The notes under the pieces were generated by a model that saw only the letters and a program-made list of their open reading frames with translations, was not told where the DNA came from and did no database searches. Below are positions 43,500 through 55,318 of a stretch of 64,000 bases of DNA, piece by piece. The DNA lies in contig OZ020611.1 in NCBI GenBank assembly GCA_963971575.1, positions 54,717,381-54,781,380 on the forward strand. The letters are read 5' to 3'. The DNA is from Liopterus haemorrhoidalis (Eukaryota; Arthropoda; Insecta; Coleoptera; Dytiscidae). Numbering within the stretch: the first letter of the stretch is position 1; the number at the start of each line of letters is the position of its first letter. The position numbers and the translations under genes are program-made.

Positions 43500-44240
43500 T
43501 ATATATACGGATCTAAAAATATAGAACTAGATCTAAAAATTCGTGTATTTTGCAATTTTCTGTTTTTAAACGTAATAATTTTTGTATTATAAAGTTTGTG
43601 GGTGCATAACATCGAGTTTTATAGTGATGTATCAATTATTTAAAAATAATAAATTAGACCATTTCACGTAGAATCATAATATATTTAACACTATACATCA
43701 AAGATTAATAATAACGGAGTCATCACACGATAAACAGAAGTCCGAAATGAAGATATGTTGAGAGTTGTGGAATTTCTCAAGAAATGGCACAGCTGGTTAG
43801 TTCTTTATTCTCCACTGCCTACCGTAAAATTACTACGCTTGCCGTTTTATATATATAACTTTAACGTTGTGAGCGTTAGGTACTACTTTCTTGGAATTAA
43901 AGTAGTGAAATAACGTGGCGAAGCAGGGGTACTCCCAAGAGTCGGAAGGCGATAGTTTCTCCGACTGCCGACTTCTCCAAAAAGCTTCTACCATTACATA
44001 TTAATTTAAATTATGAAATTTTCTGTTTTACATGATTATTATAAAATTTATCTTCCATTAAATTGTAAAAAAAACAACTTTTTTGTGTCTGGTTTTGTGG
44101 TTCAGGAGTTTACGATTTTTTGCTTGTAGTAGTAGCTTGTTAGTAGCCTGTTTATAGTACTAGGGAAAAAAATTAAAAAAGAGTAATGTAAACAGGATTT
44201 AATTCATTTGAAAGGCCAAAATAGGATATGAAAATATGTA
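43500..44240. other. No feature recognised
   Basis: No supported frame or repeat. Confidence 0.4.
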
Positions 44241-44295
44241 GTTTGTACCTCGAAAAGTTCGTATGTCGAGATGTTTGTAAGTCGAGGTACCACTG
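44241..44295 (-). mobile_element. Tc1/mariner-type end
   Basis: Minus strand CAGTGGTACCTCGACTTACA then AACATCTCGACATACGAAC, next to TA. Repeated CTCGAC motifs in an end of this kind are common in TA-target elements. Partner end not found. Confidence 0.5.
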
Positions 44296-44384
44296 TATTA
44301 CCAAATTTACTGAGCCATAACTAGTATTCGGTTATACCCCCCCCCCCTTTCTTTTCGGTGCGCCACTCATATTCTAACAAAAGG

Positions 44385-44443
44385 GCGCAGTTTGGCGGGT
44401 TTGTCTCGGGCGCCAAAAGAGCTAGCGCCGGCTGTGTCCCTGA
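44385..44443 (-). mobile_element. hAT end of the GGCGCC type
   Basis: Minus strand CAGGGACACAGCCGGCGCTA, then TTTTGGCGCCCGAGACAAAC. Similar layout to the elements at 11245 and 58640. No partner found. Confidence 0.5.
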
Positions 44444-44984
44444 CTAAACACCTACTTATATTATAAAATGTGTGAAAATGAACATTTCACACACATTTTT
44501 ATAACTAAATATCCAGGTAAATAAACTAAAATCTAGCAAGCGATTTAAATACACTTCAATTATAGATAAAATACTATACCATACATACATAGACAAGCGT
44601 GGACATGAACTAGGTATATCGTACGTACAGAGAGCACGGCAGAAAATGTGTGTCCGTAATCAACATACCTGTCCATATGTGGAGATGCGAGCGGCAATTG
44701 ATCCCAGATTCACTAGCCAGCTAATTCAACAACTACTCAGGGCTGTACAAACACACTAGAATTACTTGATGGATTTGAGCTTTGTATAGATCACGTCAGG
44801 GGGTCTCGTGATTGCGTCCATTAAAAAGAAGAATGATTTTGTTAATTAATCTTGATTAAAAAATAATTTGTTTTTATTTTAACGCCGGTGATTTGTTTTC
44901 AGATCGTGATTACACAGTAGGAAATATATGTCAATGACCGAGTAGGAAAGATTCATTTAAAAAAATGTTTATATTATTATCACC
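44444..44984. other. No feature recognised
   Basis: Unassigned. Confidence 0.35.
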
Positions 44985-45690
44985 ATAACCAAGTGATTCA
45001 CTTAGGAAAGAATAACCCAGGACATCAGTACCACATAATGGGCAATGTTATCCAACGCGTAGAGTCTATAGTTGATTTAGGAGTCACTATAACCCAGAAT
45101 CTCGACTGGTCCACTCACATTCTCCAAGTAGTCAAAAAGGCAAATAAAATTCTATACCTGGTCGGTTAAACTTTCCCACACCTAACTCTTACACTATTTC
45201 GCAAAATATACCTATCCTATATCCGCCCATTCCTTGAATTTGCGGATTGCTGTATGGTCGCCTTATTTTCTACACGACATCCAGTTGTTAGAATGAGTCC
45301 AAAGACCAAAGAAACCAATGTGAGAAAAATGAGCTACAAAACTCCCGAGAAGTTTAAGGCACCTGCCATATAATGTTCGTCTAAAAAAACTCGATCTCCC
45401 ACTACTGACAGATCGAAGAACCCGTGGTGACCTGATCCAGATGTATCGAATAACAACAGGAAAATTCTCCACAGACATGTCCCCATTATTTCATCTCAAT
45501 GCTGACCCACGTCTTCGTGGTCAGCACTTAAAGTTGAAGCATGGAAAATACCGCACTCAACAACGTGAAAACTTCCTGTCCAACCGTATATTCGACATCT
45601 GGAATTATCTCTCCCGGATGAAGCAGCCTCGGCCTACACCATCAACAGTTTTAAAACCAAAATTGCCTTCCTGCTTTCTTAAAAATTTAT
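44985..45690 (+). pseudogene. CR1/Jockey-type LINE ORF2 C-terminus
   Basis: VIHLGKNNPGHQYHI, VDLGVTITQNLDWSTHILQV and KKANKILYLVG are the post-catalytic strand and thumb; LFRKIYLSYIRPFLEFAD is the LY....RP.LEY block. After a frame change, TDRRTRGDLIQMYRITTGKF and the tail NFLSNRIFDIWNYL to about 45690 complete the C-terminus. The last part (45441-45692) is an open frame of 83 codons; upstream parts have stops. Typical of pol proteins of CR1/Jockey LINEs. Confidence 0.85.
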
Positions 45691-45790
45691 AATAATTGCT
45701 GTATATGTATATTGATGTTACCTCTTTTGTTTACCAGTGTATATTCTGTATTGCAACATTTTTAATTGTGATTTGTTTGAGTATTAATGT

Positions 45791-46302
45791 AGTAGGTGGC
45801 CAAATTATTAGGGACAGTACACCTCCCCTGCAATTTTCAAGTTTAAATGCATTTTGTGAGAAAATAAATTGTTTTTAAATAATTTTTCTTCTATATTCTT
45901 GTTGCTGGTATTATTATTATTTTAAAAATCGGGAGGTCGCAAAAGAAATCATCACCACTAAGCGGCAATTGATAGAAACCCTTATCAGAGAGTGGCATCA
46001 CAACCCCAATCTCCGACACAACGCAAAAGTCTGCTTAGAAAGCATGCCCAAACACCTGGAAGCCGCAATCGCAGCAAAGGGTGACATTACAAAATATTAA
46101 GATTTTACTTTATTTGTTAAATTAACACTTTTTATACAAAAATAAATGGTTATGAATAAGCAATTATGCCGTTTTATATTCTAAATAAAGCACTTTAATG
46201 AATAAAAATAAATACGGGACCCAAAGCCACTTACTTCCTCACTAAATTCATTTGAAAACTACAGAAAACCTGCACTGTCCCTAATAATTTGGCCACCCAC
46301 TG
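45791..46302 (+). mobile_element. Tc1-type non-autonomous derivative
   Basis: Ends TAGTAGGTGGCCAAATTATT and AATAATTTGGCCACCCACTG with AGGGACAGT further in; TA follows the right end, while the left flank has mutated to TG. A coding relic at about 45935-46100 (LIREWHHNPN, CLESMPKHLEAAIAAKG.I.KY) is the C-terminal end of a Tc1-type transposase (W..I.....L..SMP.R..AVI.AKGG.T.Y). The catalytic part is deleted. Confidence 0.85.
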
Positions 46303-46304
46303 TA

Positions 46305-46985
46305 TGTATATGTATTGTATCGTTGAGCACAACAAGCCACTGGCTTCTGCTCTAATCAGTGTAATAATAATAATAACAAATACAGTTGAAATCGCAATTT
46401 AAAAAAATATATCGTGGGCTTACTGCGAAAAGCGGCCATGTCCAAATTTTACAATTTTGCGATTTTTTGACCAAGTCAATGCAAATGACCACATTTATAA
46501 TAGGAAAAGTTTGGATCTTGAAAATTTAATAGGCAGACCTTTAAATAATAATATACCTACAGCATTAACTAATCTATATAAAGGACTCTCTCTCAGCTAC
46601 TCCTGAAACTGAATGAGAAATTGAGGTGGAGTAGTTCATATTATTTTTATTATTATTATTTTTTTTTTTGTTACCTTTTTTTCTTTAAGACTTATTTATT
46701 TTAAGTAATGTTACATGTGAAGTGATTGATAAATATTTTGAATTTCACTACTCTTTCTAACTTTTGACCAAGTAGTTTATCATGTAGGTATAATTCGACA
46801 GCAAAAAGTAACAAAGTCTACTCTGTTTTGTTAAAAAATAATAACAAATGGCATATTTTTTTTTTATATTATATTTGCTTTCGACACTAATAAAGAGCAC
46901 TATTTAAGTTCTACAGAGTTACTTTGCCTGCAATATACAAGCGGACTTTTTGCCGGTTCTGGTGCGCGGTTGACCAGATCCGAAA
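46305..46985. other. No supported gene
   Basis: AT-rich; T-run and short repeats near 46640-46690. Confidence 0.35.
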
Positions 46986-46989
46986 GGTC

Positions 46990-47310
46990 CTTCGTATATT
47001 ACCACTATTGGTGAACACATGGATACCTCATTCGAGGTGAAGAGCCGATTTGTTAGACGTATAACACAGATGTCTATGTTACACCTTTTAACTCTGTACT
47101 ACGTCCTATCAGTTGCTTAAAGAGTCGACAGGGTACTAATGTACAGGCTGATACTCTTCTTCAGAGAATAGAACTTACTTTATATATAAAATTTTGCACC
47201 TTATTTTAATATATTATTTATTTTGAGCTGTGATATCTGATGGTATCTGGCCCCTCTAGAGCCTTTTCTCAACAGCCTGCGTTTGTTCAATTTTGCGAAC
47301 AGACTTTCAT
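46990..47310 (+). pseudogene. I-type LINE 3' end, strongly decayed
   Basis: Matches the antisense LINE at 19024-19500 by block: TAACACAGATGTCTATGTTACA, GACAGGGT, GGCTGATACTCTTCTTCAGA, ATATCTGATGGTATCTGGCC and TTCGAACAGACTTT-like tail. Translated blocks such as YRLILFFRE correspond to DRLILFLRE there. Many stops. Confidence 0.7.
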
Positions 47311-47544
47311 TCCAATTATGCAAAATTGCAAAACGTTAAAAAATCCAACGTGCAAAATTGTTATTCAGTACGTGTAGAGGATTTTAGTTATTTATTTATT
47401 GTTATTTATTATTTTTAATAATATACTCTTGTCATAAATATATTGTTGATAAAATCTGCAATGCTAAAATTATGAGTATTAAGTATAAGTATTAATGAAT
47501 CTTTATTGGAATTCAATAAATAGCATATAGAATATTCTGTAGCT

Positions 47545-47790
47545 CCTAGGTGGAACAAAGGGCCTCTACGAATCATCACCATCTGGTTCTATTTTTTGCA
47601 AGGGCCTTATTTTCCGTCCAAGATTTTCCCATCCGTCCAATTTCTTGAGAAACGCACCTGCACCAGGTAATTGCATGTCTACCTCTTCTGCGCGTCCCCT
47701 TCGGTTTCCATTCAAGTGCCTGATTGGAGATGTTATTGTCAGGCTTCTTCAGTATGTGTCCTATCCACTTCCTTCTTTCTCTTTTTCTTT
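47545..47790 (-). pseudogene. RTE/Jockey-type LINE C-terminus, antisense
   Basis: Minus strand: DNNISNQALEWKPKGTRRRG, RHAITWCR, then W.ENKALAKNRTRW and EALCST. This is the GH.LR...(I)..QAL.WNP.G.R.RGRP..TW......N...W..L...L end of LINE ORF2. The plus-strand frames at 47645-48080 that overlap it are antisense shadows. Confidence 0.75.
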
Positions 47791-48744
47791 GCTTTTTTTC
47801 TTCTTTTGTTCAGTGCTTTCACGTCTAGGTGAACCCCCTGCAAGTAATTCTGCTGGCGCCAATTTATATAATGCAAATAATCATTTATCATGTTGGTTCA
47901 CAAATGTGTCAATTGTGGCCAAATCTTTATTATGCATTATTATGGTTTTACTTTCCTCTTGTACCATTCGAACGAATCGTTTTGTACGTCCTTGTGCTTA
48001 CTTCAAAGAGAGTACATATTAAGAAATGCGATTTAAATACGATGGGAAAAAGCTTAATCAGAACATTAAACCGTCTGTAAATGCAAAGTACCTACTATGC
48101 TAACAAGACCGATACAGCAATGTAAACCATAAAGAACACACGCAGAGCTAGCCGGCCGTCTGTCACATTTTCTACTAATCACCTCTATTTATTTTTCACT
48201 TTCATATTTTTACTTCACCCTCAACAAATTTTATGGATATTTAAAATTTAACTAAATATATTATAACCTAAAAAAATTAAGTTTACACATAGACTATTTT
48301 AAAAATTATGTTTACTGTGCACAGTTATTTTTATAAATTTTATTTTCTTTTATTAATTGGGCCAGTGTTTATGATGTTAACGAGGGTTAAGAGACGTCCC
48401 GGATTTTGCAGAATTATCCTGGAACTACTGCACCCGTTGCCAACTGTGTTGGCAAACAAATCATTACCTTAATGTGGAACTTGCTCGACACCTCAGACTT
48501 CTTTCTCTAGCCATATGCCTAATTTCATCCAATTCAAATTGAATCAACTCTTCGCCCATTATTAAAAACTGGACAAATAATGAGTATTATTCCGAATTAT
48601 TTATTCATTAACTTTGTAAGATGGGAAAACGATTCATTTTCACTCAGTGCATTACATTTATAATGTTAAAACTAAAAATGATTTGAGACGTTAAATTTAA
48701 AATATATTTATTAAAATAAATTTTCCAATTACTTATATAATACA
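47791..48744. other. No supported gene
   Basis: Unassigned AT-rich sequence. Confidence 0.35.
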
Positions 48745-48845
48745 AAAATACGCACACGAAAAAAACGCACACGGATTAATACGCACACGGAAAGAAGCGC
48801 ACGTGAAAAAATACACACACGGAAAAATACACACGGAAAAAAGTG
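48745..48845. repeat. Degenerate 16-bp tandem repeat
   Basis: About six units of ACGCACACGGAAAAAAT with insertions. Confidence 0.85.
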
Positions 48846-48852
48846 AACTTAC

Positions 48853-49100
48853 ACTATATCTCAAATCAGTTTGAAATAAATCGTGAGAAACTATTACACA
48901 GTAAAATTTAATTATTTGCCCGCTTTAATATATTGCGTTCACTTTTGTAAAGTCAAACCAGATCTGGTTATCATTATAGTGTAGTACTGACGTTTGGAAC
49001 AGACTGTATACCTCAAATCAGTTTGAAATATATCGTGAGAAACTATTACAAAGTAAAATTTAATTGCTTGCCCGTTTACTTTTATAGTGTAGTACTGACT
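48853..49100 (+). repeat. Two direct copies of a ~150-bp unit
   Basis: ATCTCAAATCAGTTTGAAAT.AATCGTGAGAAACTATTACA occurs at 48855 and 49013, followed in both by AGTAAAATTTAATT..TTGCCCG and, further on, TATAGTGTAGTACTGAC. The first unit ends in TTTGGAACAGACTGTA, an end of MITE U. Confidence 0.8.
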
Positions 49101-49414
49101 TTTAAATGTAAATTTGTCATTTCAAAATATTGCTTACGCTGTAAAAACTACTTCAGATTTGTTGGTTATGATCATTATAACTATGATATCATTTATCTTT
49201 ATGACATATGTCAAATGGAATGACATTTTAAGTGAAATTTTTTACCATGTTTTAATACCAACATGACATACAATTTCAAAGGTGCAAACTATTGAATGTA
49301 TCAATTTGTAATTTTTACCAAAATATTTTAAATATTTCCAACCAATTTTAAATTCACACAAATAAGTTGTCACCTAGTGACGCTGATATGAATGACCAAA
49401 CTCGGCCGGTAAAT

Positions 49415-49442
49415 CTTGGTAAAAATTATAATTTTTACCAAG
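49415..49442. repeat. Perfect 28-bp palindrome
   Basis: CTTGGTAAAAATTA and its exact complement without loop. Related TTTTTACCA blocks lie at 49235 and 49311, so it may be the centre of a decayed palindromic MITE. Confidence 0.8.
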
Positions 49443-49525
49443 GCGAGTTTTACTCAATGCATTACATTTACATTTTTGAAAATTTAAGACGTTAGATAAT
49501 TTAAAACGTTAATCGTAGAAATAAC

Positions 49526-50013
49526 CAGTGGCGAAGAGAGACCTCCGCTAGACTTGCCCTCCCATAAAAAAAAATAATAATAAACAAAAAAAATAAATAT
49601 ATATATTTTTTTTTAATTTAAAAAAGTTTTAGGTAAATCTTCAAAAATACATCAAATTATGTTCTATACAAATTTTTGTCCAAGGCTTGGTTTACTAGAT
49701 ACGAATTTTTTTTAATTTTAAAGTTTAATAACTTCCGTTTCCGGTTTCGGATTTGTATAAAAAACAATAGGGTTCTTCCCAATTAACAGGAGAATTTTTT
49801 AGTACCAGAACGAACTCTCTAAGTTAAACCGTTCTTGAGTTATCGTGTATACACACAGACACACACACACACACACACACATACGGACGGCACTTCGAAA
49901 ATAGATTTTTTGGATTCCCTGGACCATGAAACGTGGTCATCAGTCAAAATCTCGACATCGAAAATTTTCGCGATTACAATACTTGCCCCTTATATATTAA
50001 GGTCGGGCAAGTA
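49526..50013 (+). repeat. Repeat family Z, copy 1
   Basis: Starts CAGTGGCGAAGAGAGACCTC, passes CCAAGGCTTGGTTTACTAGA, an (AC)n run at 49853-49880 and CATACGGACGGCACTTCGAA, and ends TTGCCCCTTATATATTAAGG and GGGCAAGTAAAAA. Copies at 59332-60163 (same strand) and 61768-62084 (opposite). The right end CGCCACTG at 50313 could be its hAT-like partner, but no TSD is found. Confidence 0.85.
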
Positions 50014-50835
50014 AAAAAATAATAAAGCATTGAAAAAATAATAATAAAGAAGGCACATTTATCTTACTTTCATCAAAACCAAATATTTTTTAAAATAATT
50101 ATTTTTCTGCTACTAATAATTTTAATTTATATTATTTTTGTGTAAACATATCAATTAACAACTATTATTATTACGCGTTATATGTCAATATATACTTCGG
50201 TAAGCTTCGGAATATTTCGTTACATTTCGGAATCTCGCTTCAATTGTTTTAGATTTTAGACGACAGACACGCACACGCAACTTGTGCCCCCCCCCCCTCT
50301 GAATACGCCACTGTTGTACAGTACAACTTATATCAGTCAAGAAGATATTGATATTCACATTTATCTACAAAATAAAACCAAATACCGATTTTAAGAGCGC
50401 GATTGTCTCCAAAACTACTCTTCATTATATTTCTACTATTTTTACTCTATTTCACGTTTGAGGTGTCATTTTAAAATTACATTCTAAAGGTTATACCGAA
50501 GTCAGATTTCCACTTTAATTTATCTGAATCGAGTAATTAGTTGTTTAAAACAGTTTTGTCATTTGACTGGGCGAATATTTTAGTGGATGTGTCAGGGGAA
50601 AAAAGGATCAACGCTCTCCTTCATATTCGTTGGAGCATATTTGGAAAGTGATGTATTTTCACTTGAACAATAATTATGTCGCTTTATCAAGAGTAGGCAA
50701 TCTTAAAAAAATGTTTATTTAATATTGCCAATATTGCCATTTTAATAATGCCAATATTGTTTACAATGAAGTAATAGTTTGCAATGGTTAAATTTTATCT
50801 TCAACTCCCCGGGCAGCTCCGTGTAATCTGCTGGT
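50014..50835. other. No supported gene; C-run and hAT-like end
   Basis: CCCCCCCCCCCC at 50287-50298 followed by TGAATACGCCACTG (ends 50313), a hAT-like right end. The rest is unassigned. Confidence 0.4.
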
Positions 50836-50876
50836 CCTGGGAGGGGCCCAGTCCCCCCCCCTTGGCTGCGCCACTG
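50836..50876 (-). mobile_element. hAT end
   Basis: Minus strand CAGTGGCGCAGCCAAGGGGG, a very common hAT end. Partner not found. Confidence 0.5.
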
Positions 50877-50894
50877 ATAAGACGATATCTGACT

Positions 50895-51010
50895 GTTTAT
50901 TCTGACTGTTTTTTTCGAGATTCAAGCAAAAACGGCTGCATATATTTCAACGAAATTTGGTATGATGATAGAGTAGAACCAGGATTCAAACATAGGGTAT
51001 ATAGTATCTC
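50895..51010 (+). repeat. Dispersed repeat V, copy
   Basis: CGAGATTCAAGCAAAAACGG, ACGAAATTTGGTATGATGAT and AGAACCAGGATTCAAACAT; the opposite-strand copy is at 53720-53860 and part of it near 12930. Confidence 0.7.
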
Positions 51011-51054
51011 AAAAATAACTAAAGAAAAAATTAAAATGTCTCTTTTATTATTGA

Positions 51055-51800
51055 CTACAGAAAAGTCTATATAGTAAAAAGTGTTTATAATAAGAAAACA
51101 AATTTATTCTACGCATTTTTTTAATTAGATGGGGGATTAGGGGAGTTACGAGGTAACACCCGAAAAGTATTCTTTTGAAATATCTCCCTTACGGCTAGTT
51201 TTACAATCGGCAGTTACGGCTCTGGGCTAGAGGTTACCGTGGAAACATATGGTAATTATTATATTGCAAATATGTCGTTAGCCATTGATTTGAGCTAACC
51301 AACAGGTAACCATGAATTATAAAACCGGCCCTTAGTGTTGTCTTAACTACAAAAACGCATATGACAAAAATTATTTATAATAAGAAAACAAATCTTTTCT
51401 GATCCATTCATTTTTTCAATTGGATGTTTATTTGGAGAGTTACGGGGTGGACCCCAAAACTAAAATATTGAAATATTTCACTTATTATTCACTTTACATC
51501 AAAAATGCATAGGAGAAAATTGTGTTTAGAACGAAGCAACATTTTATGTTTAATAAAATGAAAATCGGGGTGGGGTGCATAAGGAGCACTACCTATACAC
51601 TTAAAATATCTCACTTATTATTTACTTAACGTTATTTAGAACGAAGAATCGGTTCTTCTCTGTTCAATATAATTTTTAATAAGAATAATATCTGGGGAGC
51701 TATGGGGGTGCTACCTATACACTTGAAATATATCAATTATCATAGTAAGCGCTTATCAACAAAAATGTACTAAACAAAAACCGTACAAAGTAAGGGCACA
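51055..51800. repeat. Degenerate ~120-150-bp tandem repeat, about four units
   Basis: Each unit has (A)AAAATGCATA-like, TTTATAATAAGAAAACAAAT or GTTTAGAACGAAG, GGGGAG(T/C)TA.GGGGTG and TTGAAATATCTC.CTTA blocks. The first unit is interrupted by a Harbinger MITE. Confidence 0.6.
51191..51332. mobile_element. 142-bp PIF/Harbinger-like MITE
   Basis: Ends CGGCTAGTTTTACAAT and ATTATAAAACCGGCCC (12 of 16 match), with TTA on both sides (51188-51190, 51333-51335). Neighbouring tandem units show the uninterrupted CTCACTTATTATT at the same place. Confidence 0.75.
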
Positions 51801-52152
51801 TCGGCTAATACAACATATAATTTGTAATAAATCGTAACCTTGTGTAAATAACAGTATTACATACTCGTTTGGTCATCATTGTCTAAGAACTAAGTCACAG
51901 AGATTTATATCCGGTGACGCAATTTCGACCTTACTGTAAAACCTTTTAAAATTGTCATCATTGCAAATATATTTTATCGTTTGAAGTTATATAAGATAAC
52001 TATAAATAACGATAATATAGTTTACTGCATTATCAGGAGGCACGACGAAATTATATGAAGTGAGGTGTATATCAAACCGTTAGTAAGTTAGTTAAAATTT
52101 TTATGCTACACAGCAAGAATGGCTATTTGCAACTAACACTGCCCATCTAAAT

Positions 52153-53167
52153 CAGCGTTTCTCAACCGGGGGGCCGTGAAGGCTTCGTCGGGGGGCCACG
52201 AAGTCATACTAGATCGAAACACGAAAATATAATAAAAATGCATTCAATCTTGCAAGATATAAATTTTATTCATATTTATAAATTCGAGTATCTTATATTT
52301 ATATTTATAAAATATACCTTTCATAACATCAATAAAATAAATATTCTATTTATTTTTACTAATATTTTTACATAATATACTTATTTTGACAACTAATTTA
52401 AACTGCAGGCTATTTCAAACGTTTTAGTTGTCACTAGCTAACTTTATAATGAGTAAATGGGCTTTTACTAAACAAAATGATGAAAAGCTTCATTCAATCG
52501 ATAAAAATTACTAGATTTGAAAATCTAGTTCCGCTTCAACCAAAGAAACAGACTATAAATAGATTATATCAAGGTCAAATAAATTGTGTCGGTTGATGGG
52601 TTTCTCTGACAATAGTTCGCGTTTGAGGTACTTAAAGTATTTTCGAGTTGTACTTTGAAGTAGGTACGACTTGAAAGTGCAATATTTTTTATTATTATTA
52701 TTAAAGTAAGTATAAAAGTAAGGATACGAATGTGTTTAAATTTAAATGGAAGGCACTTGGAACACTTGTAAATAAAAATACTTTACTTTCAAGCCGTTAT
52801 AGGGAATATAATCGTCATCTAAAAATATCACAGTTTTTTGTCAACCGTAAAAGATATTAAAAAAATGTTTAAGTAACAGTTGTTGAAAAGCTCTATCCAA
52901 AGATATCCAATATGACATACGTTCCCATTTAAAAATTCGAAATTGTTCTTGATATCCTGTACTTCCGGTTTTTTCGGAAAATTTCAATACTAACATACAA
53001 TTTTGTGGATAAATTTTAGTTCAAAATTTTTCCCAACTTGCTCACACGTCGCATTTTCGAAAAAACTCGTGTTCCCGTTATCTTGATACACCATAATATA
53101 GGGGGGCCGCAGAAAATATTTACATAATTACGAGGGGTCCCATGCCAGAAAAGGTTGAGAAACACTG
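52153..53167. mobile_element. hAT element in LINE 3' UTR
   Basis: Ends CAGCGTTTCTCAACCGGGGG and GGTTGAGAAACACTG; TSDs ATCTAAAT (52145-52152) and ATCTAAGT (53168-53175) match at 7 of 8. GGGGGGCC(G/A)C motifs occur near both ends. It carries a U MITE at 52406-52555. Confidence 0.9.
52406..52555 (+). mobile_element. MITE U, solo copy
   Basis: GGCTATTTCAAACG at the left and AATCTAGTTCCGCTTCAACC then AAAGAAACAGACTA at the right, with AACAAAATGATGAAAAGCTT inside. Confidence 0.75.
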
Positions 53168-53719
53168 ATCTAAGTGACTAGAGTCTATATTATAAAATAA
53201 ATAAATAAAACAATAAATATGTAAATAAAATCTTGTACACATACTCAGTAAATTAAATTTTGCATGGACAAACTCAAATAAATTAAAATAAAAGTCTGTT
53301 CGAAAAATGAACTGATGGAGAGTAATGGTAAGAGGCTGTAAAGGGGTCAGTTACCATTAAATATCACAGATCAAAATAAATAACACATTAAAATAAGTTC
53401 GATATCCTCAAGAAGAGTATCAGCCTGTCCGTAAGTACCATATCGTCACCGAAACTGACAGGTCAAGCACAGGCCTAATCTCTCCTTGACATTCACGAAC
53501 TGTACACACTGAGTTAAAAAGTGTAACAGAAACAAATCTGTTACACGTCTCGCAAATAGGAGGCTTTGCACCTCAACCAACAGTGGCCAATACGAAGTTG
53601 TGTGATGGTTGTTTTGCCCCTTGCGGTTAATCCTGCAGGAAAAACCCCATGGTTTAAAGTCTCCCTTATTCTGCCTTAACTTCACATTTTTATGCTGTTG
53701 CAGTCATGCTACCATAAAA

Positions 53720-53860
53720 ATTTTGAAATGTTTTATAGTCTATGTTCGAATCCTGGTTCTACTCATCATACCAAATTATGTGAAAATATATTCAGCCTTT
53801 TTTGCGTGAATCTCGGACAGACAGACAATTTTTTTTTTTTTTTTTGCTGATATAGTCTTA
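53720..53860 (-). repeat. Dispersed repeat V, copy
   Basis: Minus strand: AGATGAGTATAAGACTATAT, a poly-A run, GTCTGTCTGTCCGAGATTCA, CACATAATTTGGTATGATGA and AACCAGGATTCGAACATAGA. Confidence 0.7.
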
Positions 53861-53879
53861 TACTCATCTGAAACACATA

Positions 53880-54645
53880 AACACCAATATGAGGGAGAAA
53901 AATTAAAAAAAAAAACAGATAGCTTCTATTTTATTCATATACATTTTTTTAATTCGTAACACTTTATGATTTTTTTACAAATACCGTGATTTTTGTGCGT
54001 AAATAGAGCAAGAGTCTCTCAAGAATCACACACTATTGGTTTAGTGCATTCATATATTATTTCATAATACCGAACCAAAGAAAATAATTTATCAATAATA
54101 TTAGATAAGATAAATGTTAACAACATCGTATATTTTCAATGTACCATATAATCTTTCATCATTCATTTCTTCAAGTTACGCCTCCGATTGAATCAATCTA
54201 TTCCCTTAACTCTATTATTTTGTAAAGTCACAGTTATAATTAAAACTAATTAAACAGCGTATCTATTGATCATGAATCAGCGTTCTCAAGATGTTGTCTC
54301 TTGTAATATTATTCCCACGACTTGAAGATGGTCTTAAATAAATATGGACGTGACATTATTTCTAGGAAATATCTTAAGAATATTTAGAGAAGATCGTTAA
54401 ACATGTATTTGGTACTTGAGGTTAAGGAAATAAAACAAAAAAAAAATGTTTAACGTACAGGTAAATGTGTTTTGTTTATATAATGAATATGTTTACAAAT
54501 ATTAAAAAAAATACTGATACAGAATAAATTTAGATTATCTCTATTAGCAATTCACAAAATTTATAATTGGAAATTGAAATGAGATTTTTAAAAAGATTAA
54601 GTTTTATTCAATTATATTTTAAATATAATTACAATTATATTTTAA
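53880..54645. other. No feature recognised
   Basis: AT-rich sequence without supported features. Confidence 0.4.
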
Positions 54646-55013
54646 AGTATTATGCCGGGTTTACATTGAGTAAAAGAGCTAGTAACTAGCGCAAGTAACT
54701 AGCAACTAGATACTATCTCTGTGTAAACAGTTGACATTGTGACTAGTAGAGTACTAGCTGCCAGTAGTTGGGCTAGGATAGCAGCTAGCTCGTCGACGTA
54801 TTTACTAGCTACTGTCTTTTCCCCCACTACGCAAAATTGATTCATTTCAAATTAGCGACAAGCGGTAACCTGTCATAACAAATAGAAAAAAACCCATATC
54901 AGGTAAGTTACAATTTATTTACATAAATTGCGTAACATTGATTTATTAATTGATGATTTTTGAAATCATCTATGAAATAACTGCCTTTGATACACGAAAA
55001 AGATGTTGTAGAC

Positions 55014-55318
55014 CAGTGTTTCTCGACCAAAAACGCACCGTGGATCAGAATAATATATAATTTTCTAACGCGCACTACTAATAATAATTGGTGGTATATT
55101 TTTTGCATGAAAACAAATATATTTAATGTGCTACTAAACACATTTATTTTATTTGTAGAAAATTACAGAAAGTTTACAGAAAATAAACAAAATATAAACT
55201 ATTTACATAAAAAATGTGCAAAATAAATTAAAAATAAAACTGCAAAAAACTCTCGCGGACCACTAAAATTTTTCTGGGGACCACTGGTGGTCCGCGGACC
55301 ACCTGTTGAGAAACACTG
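55014..55318. mobile_element. hAT MITE inside the Harbinger transposase
   Basis: Ends CAGTGTTTCTCGACC and TGTTGAGAAACACTG; flanks TTGTAGAC and TTTTCGAC agree at 6 of 8. GCGGACCACTAAAATTTTTC and GGTCCGCGGACCACC form the right subterminal region. Confidence 0.85.

Larger units (their letters stand above)
52083..53735 (-). mobile_element. I-type LINE, antisense, split by a hAT
   Basis: The 3' end (TTAGTTAAAATTTTTATGCT on the plus strand) matches that at 19024. Coding relic at 53446-53735: KLRQNKGDFKPWGFSCRINR continuing, with frame breaks, to the decayed knuckle; compare KLRQIKGDVKPWGSSCRINR at 19332-19802. The hAT at 52153-53167 sits in the 3' UTR. Confidence 0.82.

Noticed and set aside
47645..48080. 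Plus-strand frames of 125 and 83 codons
   Set aside because: Antisense to the LINE C-terminus at 47545-47790; no motif of their own.
49526..50313. Repeat Z copy 1 as a complete hAT element
   Set aside because: CAGTGGCG and CGCCACTG face each other, but the flanking 8 bp (GAAATAAC, TTGTACAG) do not match and the other Z copies lack the right end.
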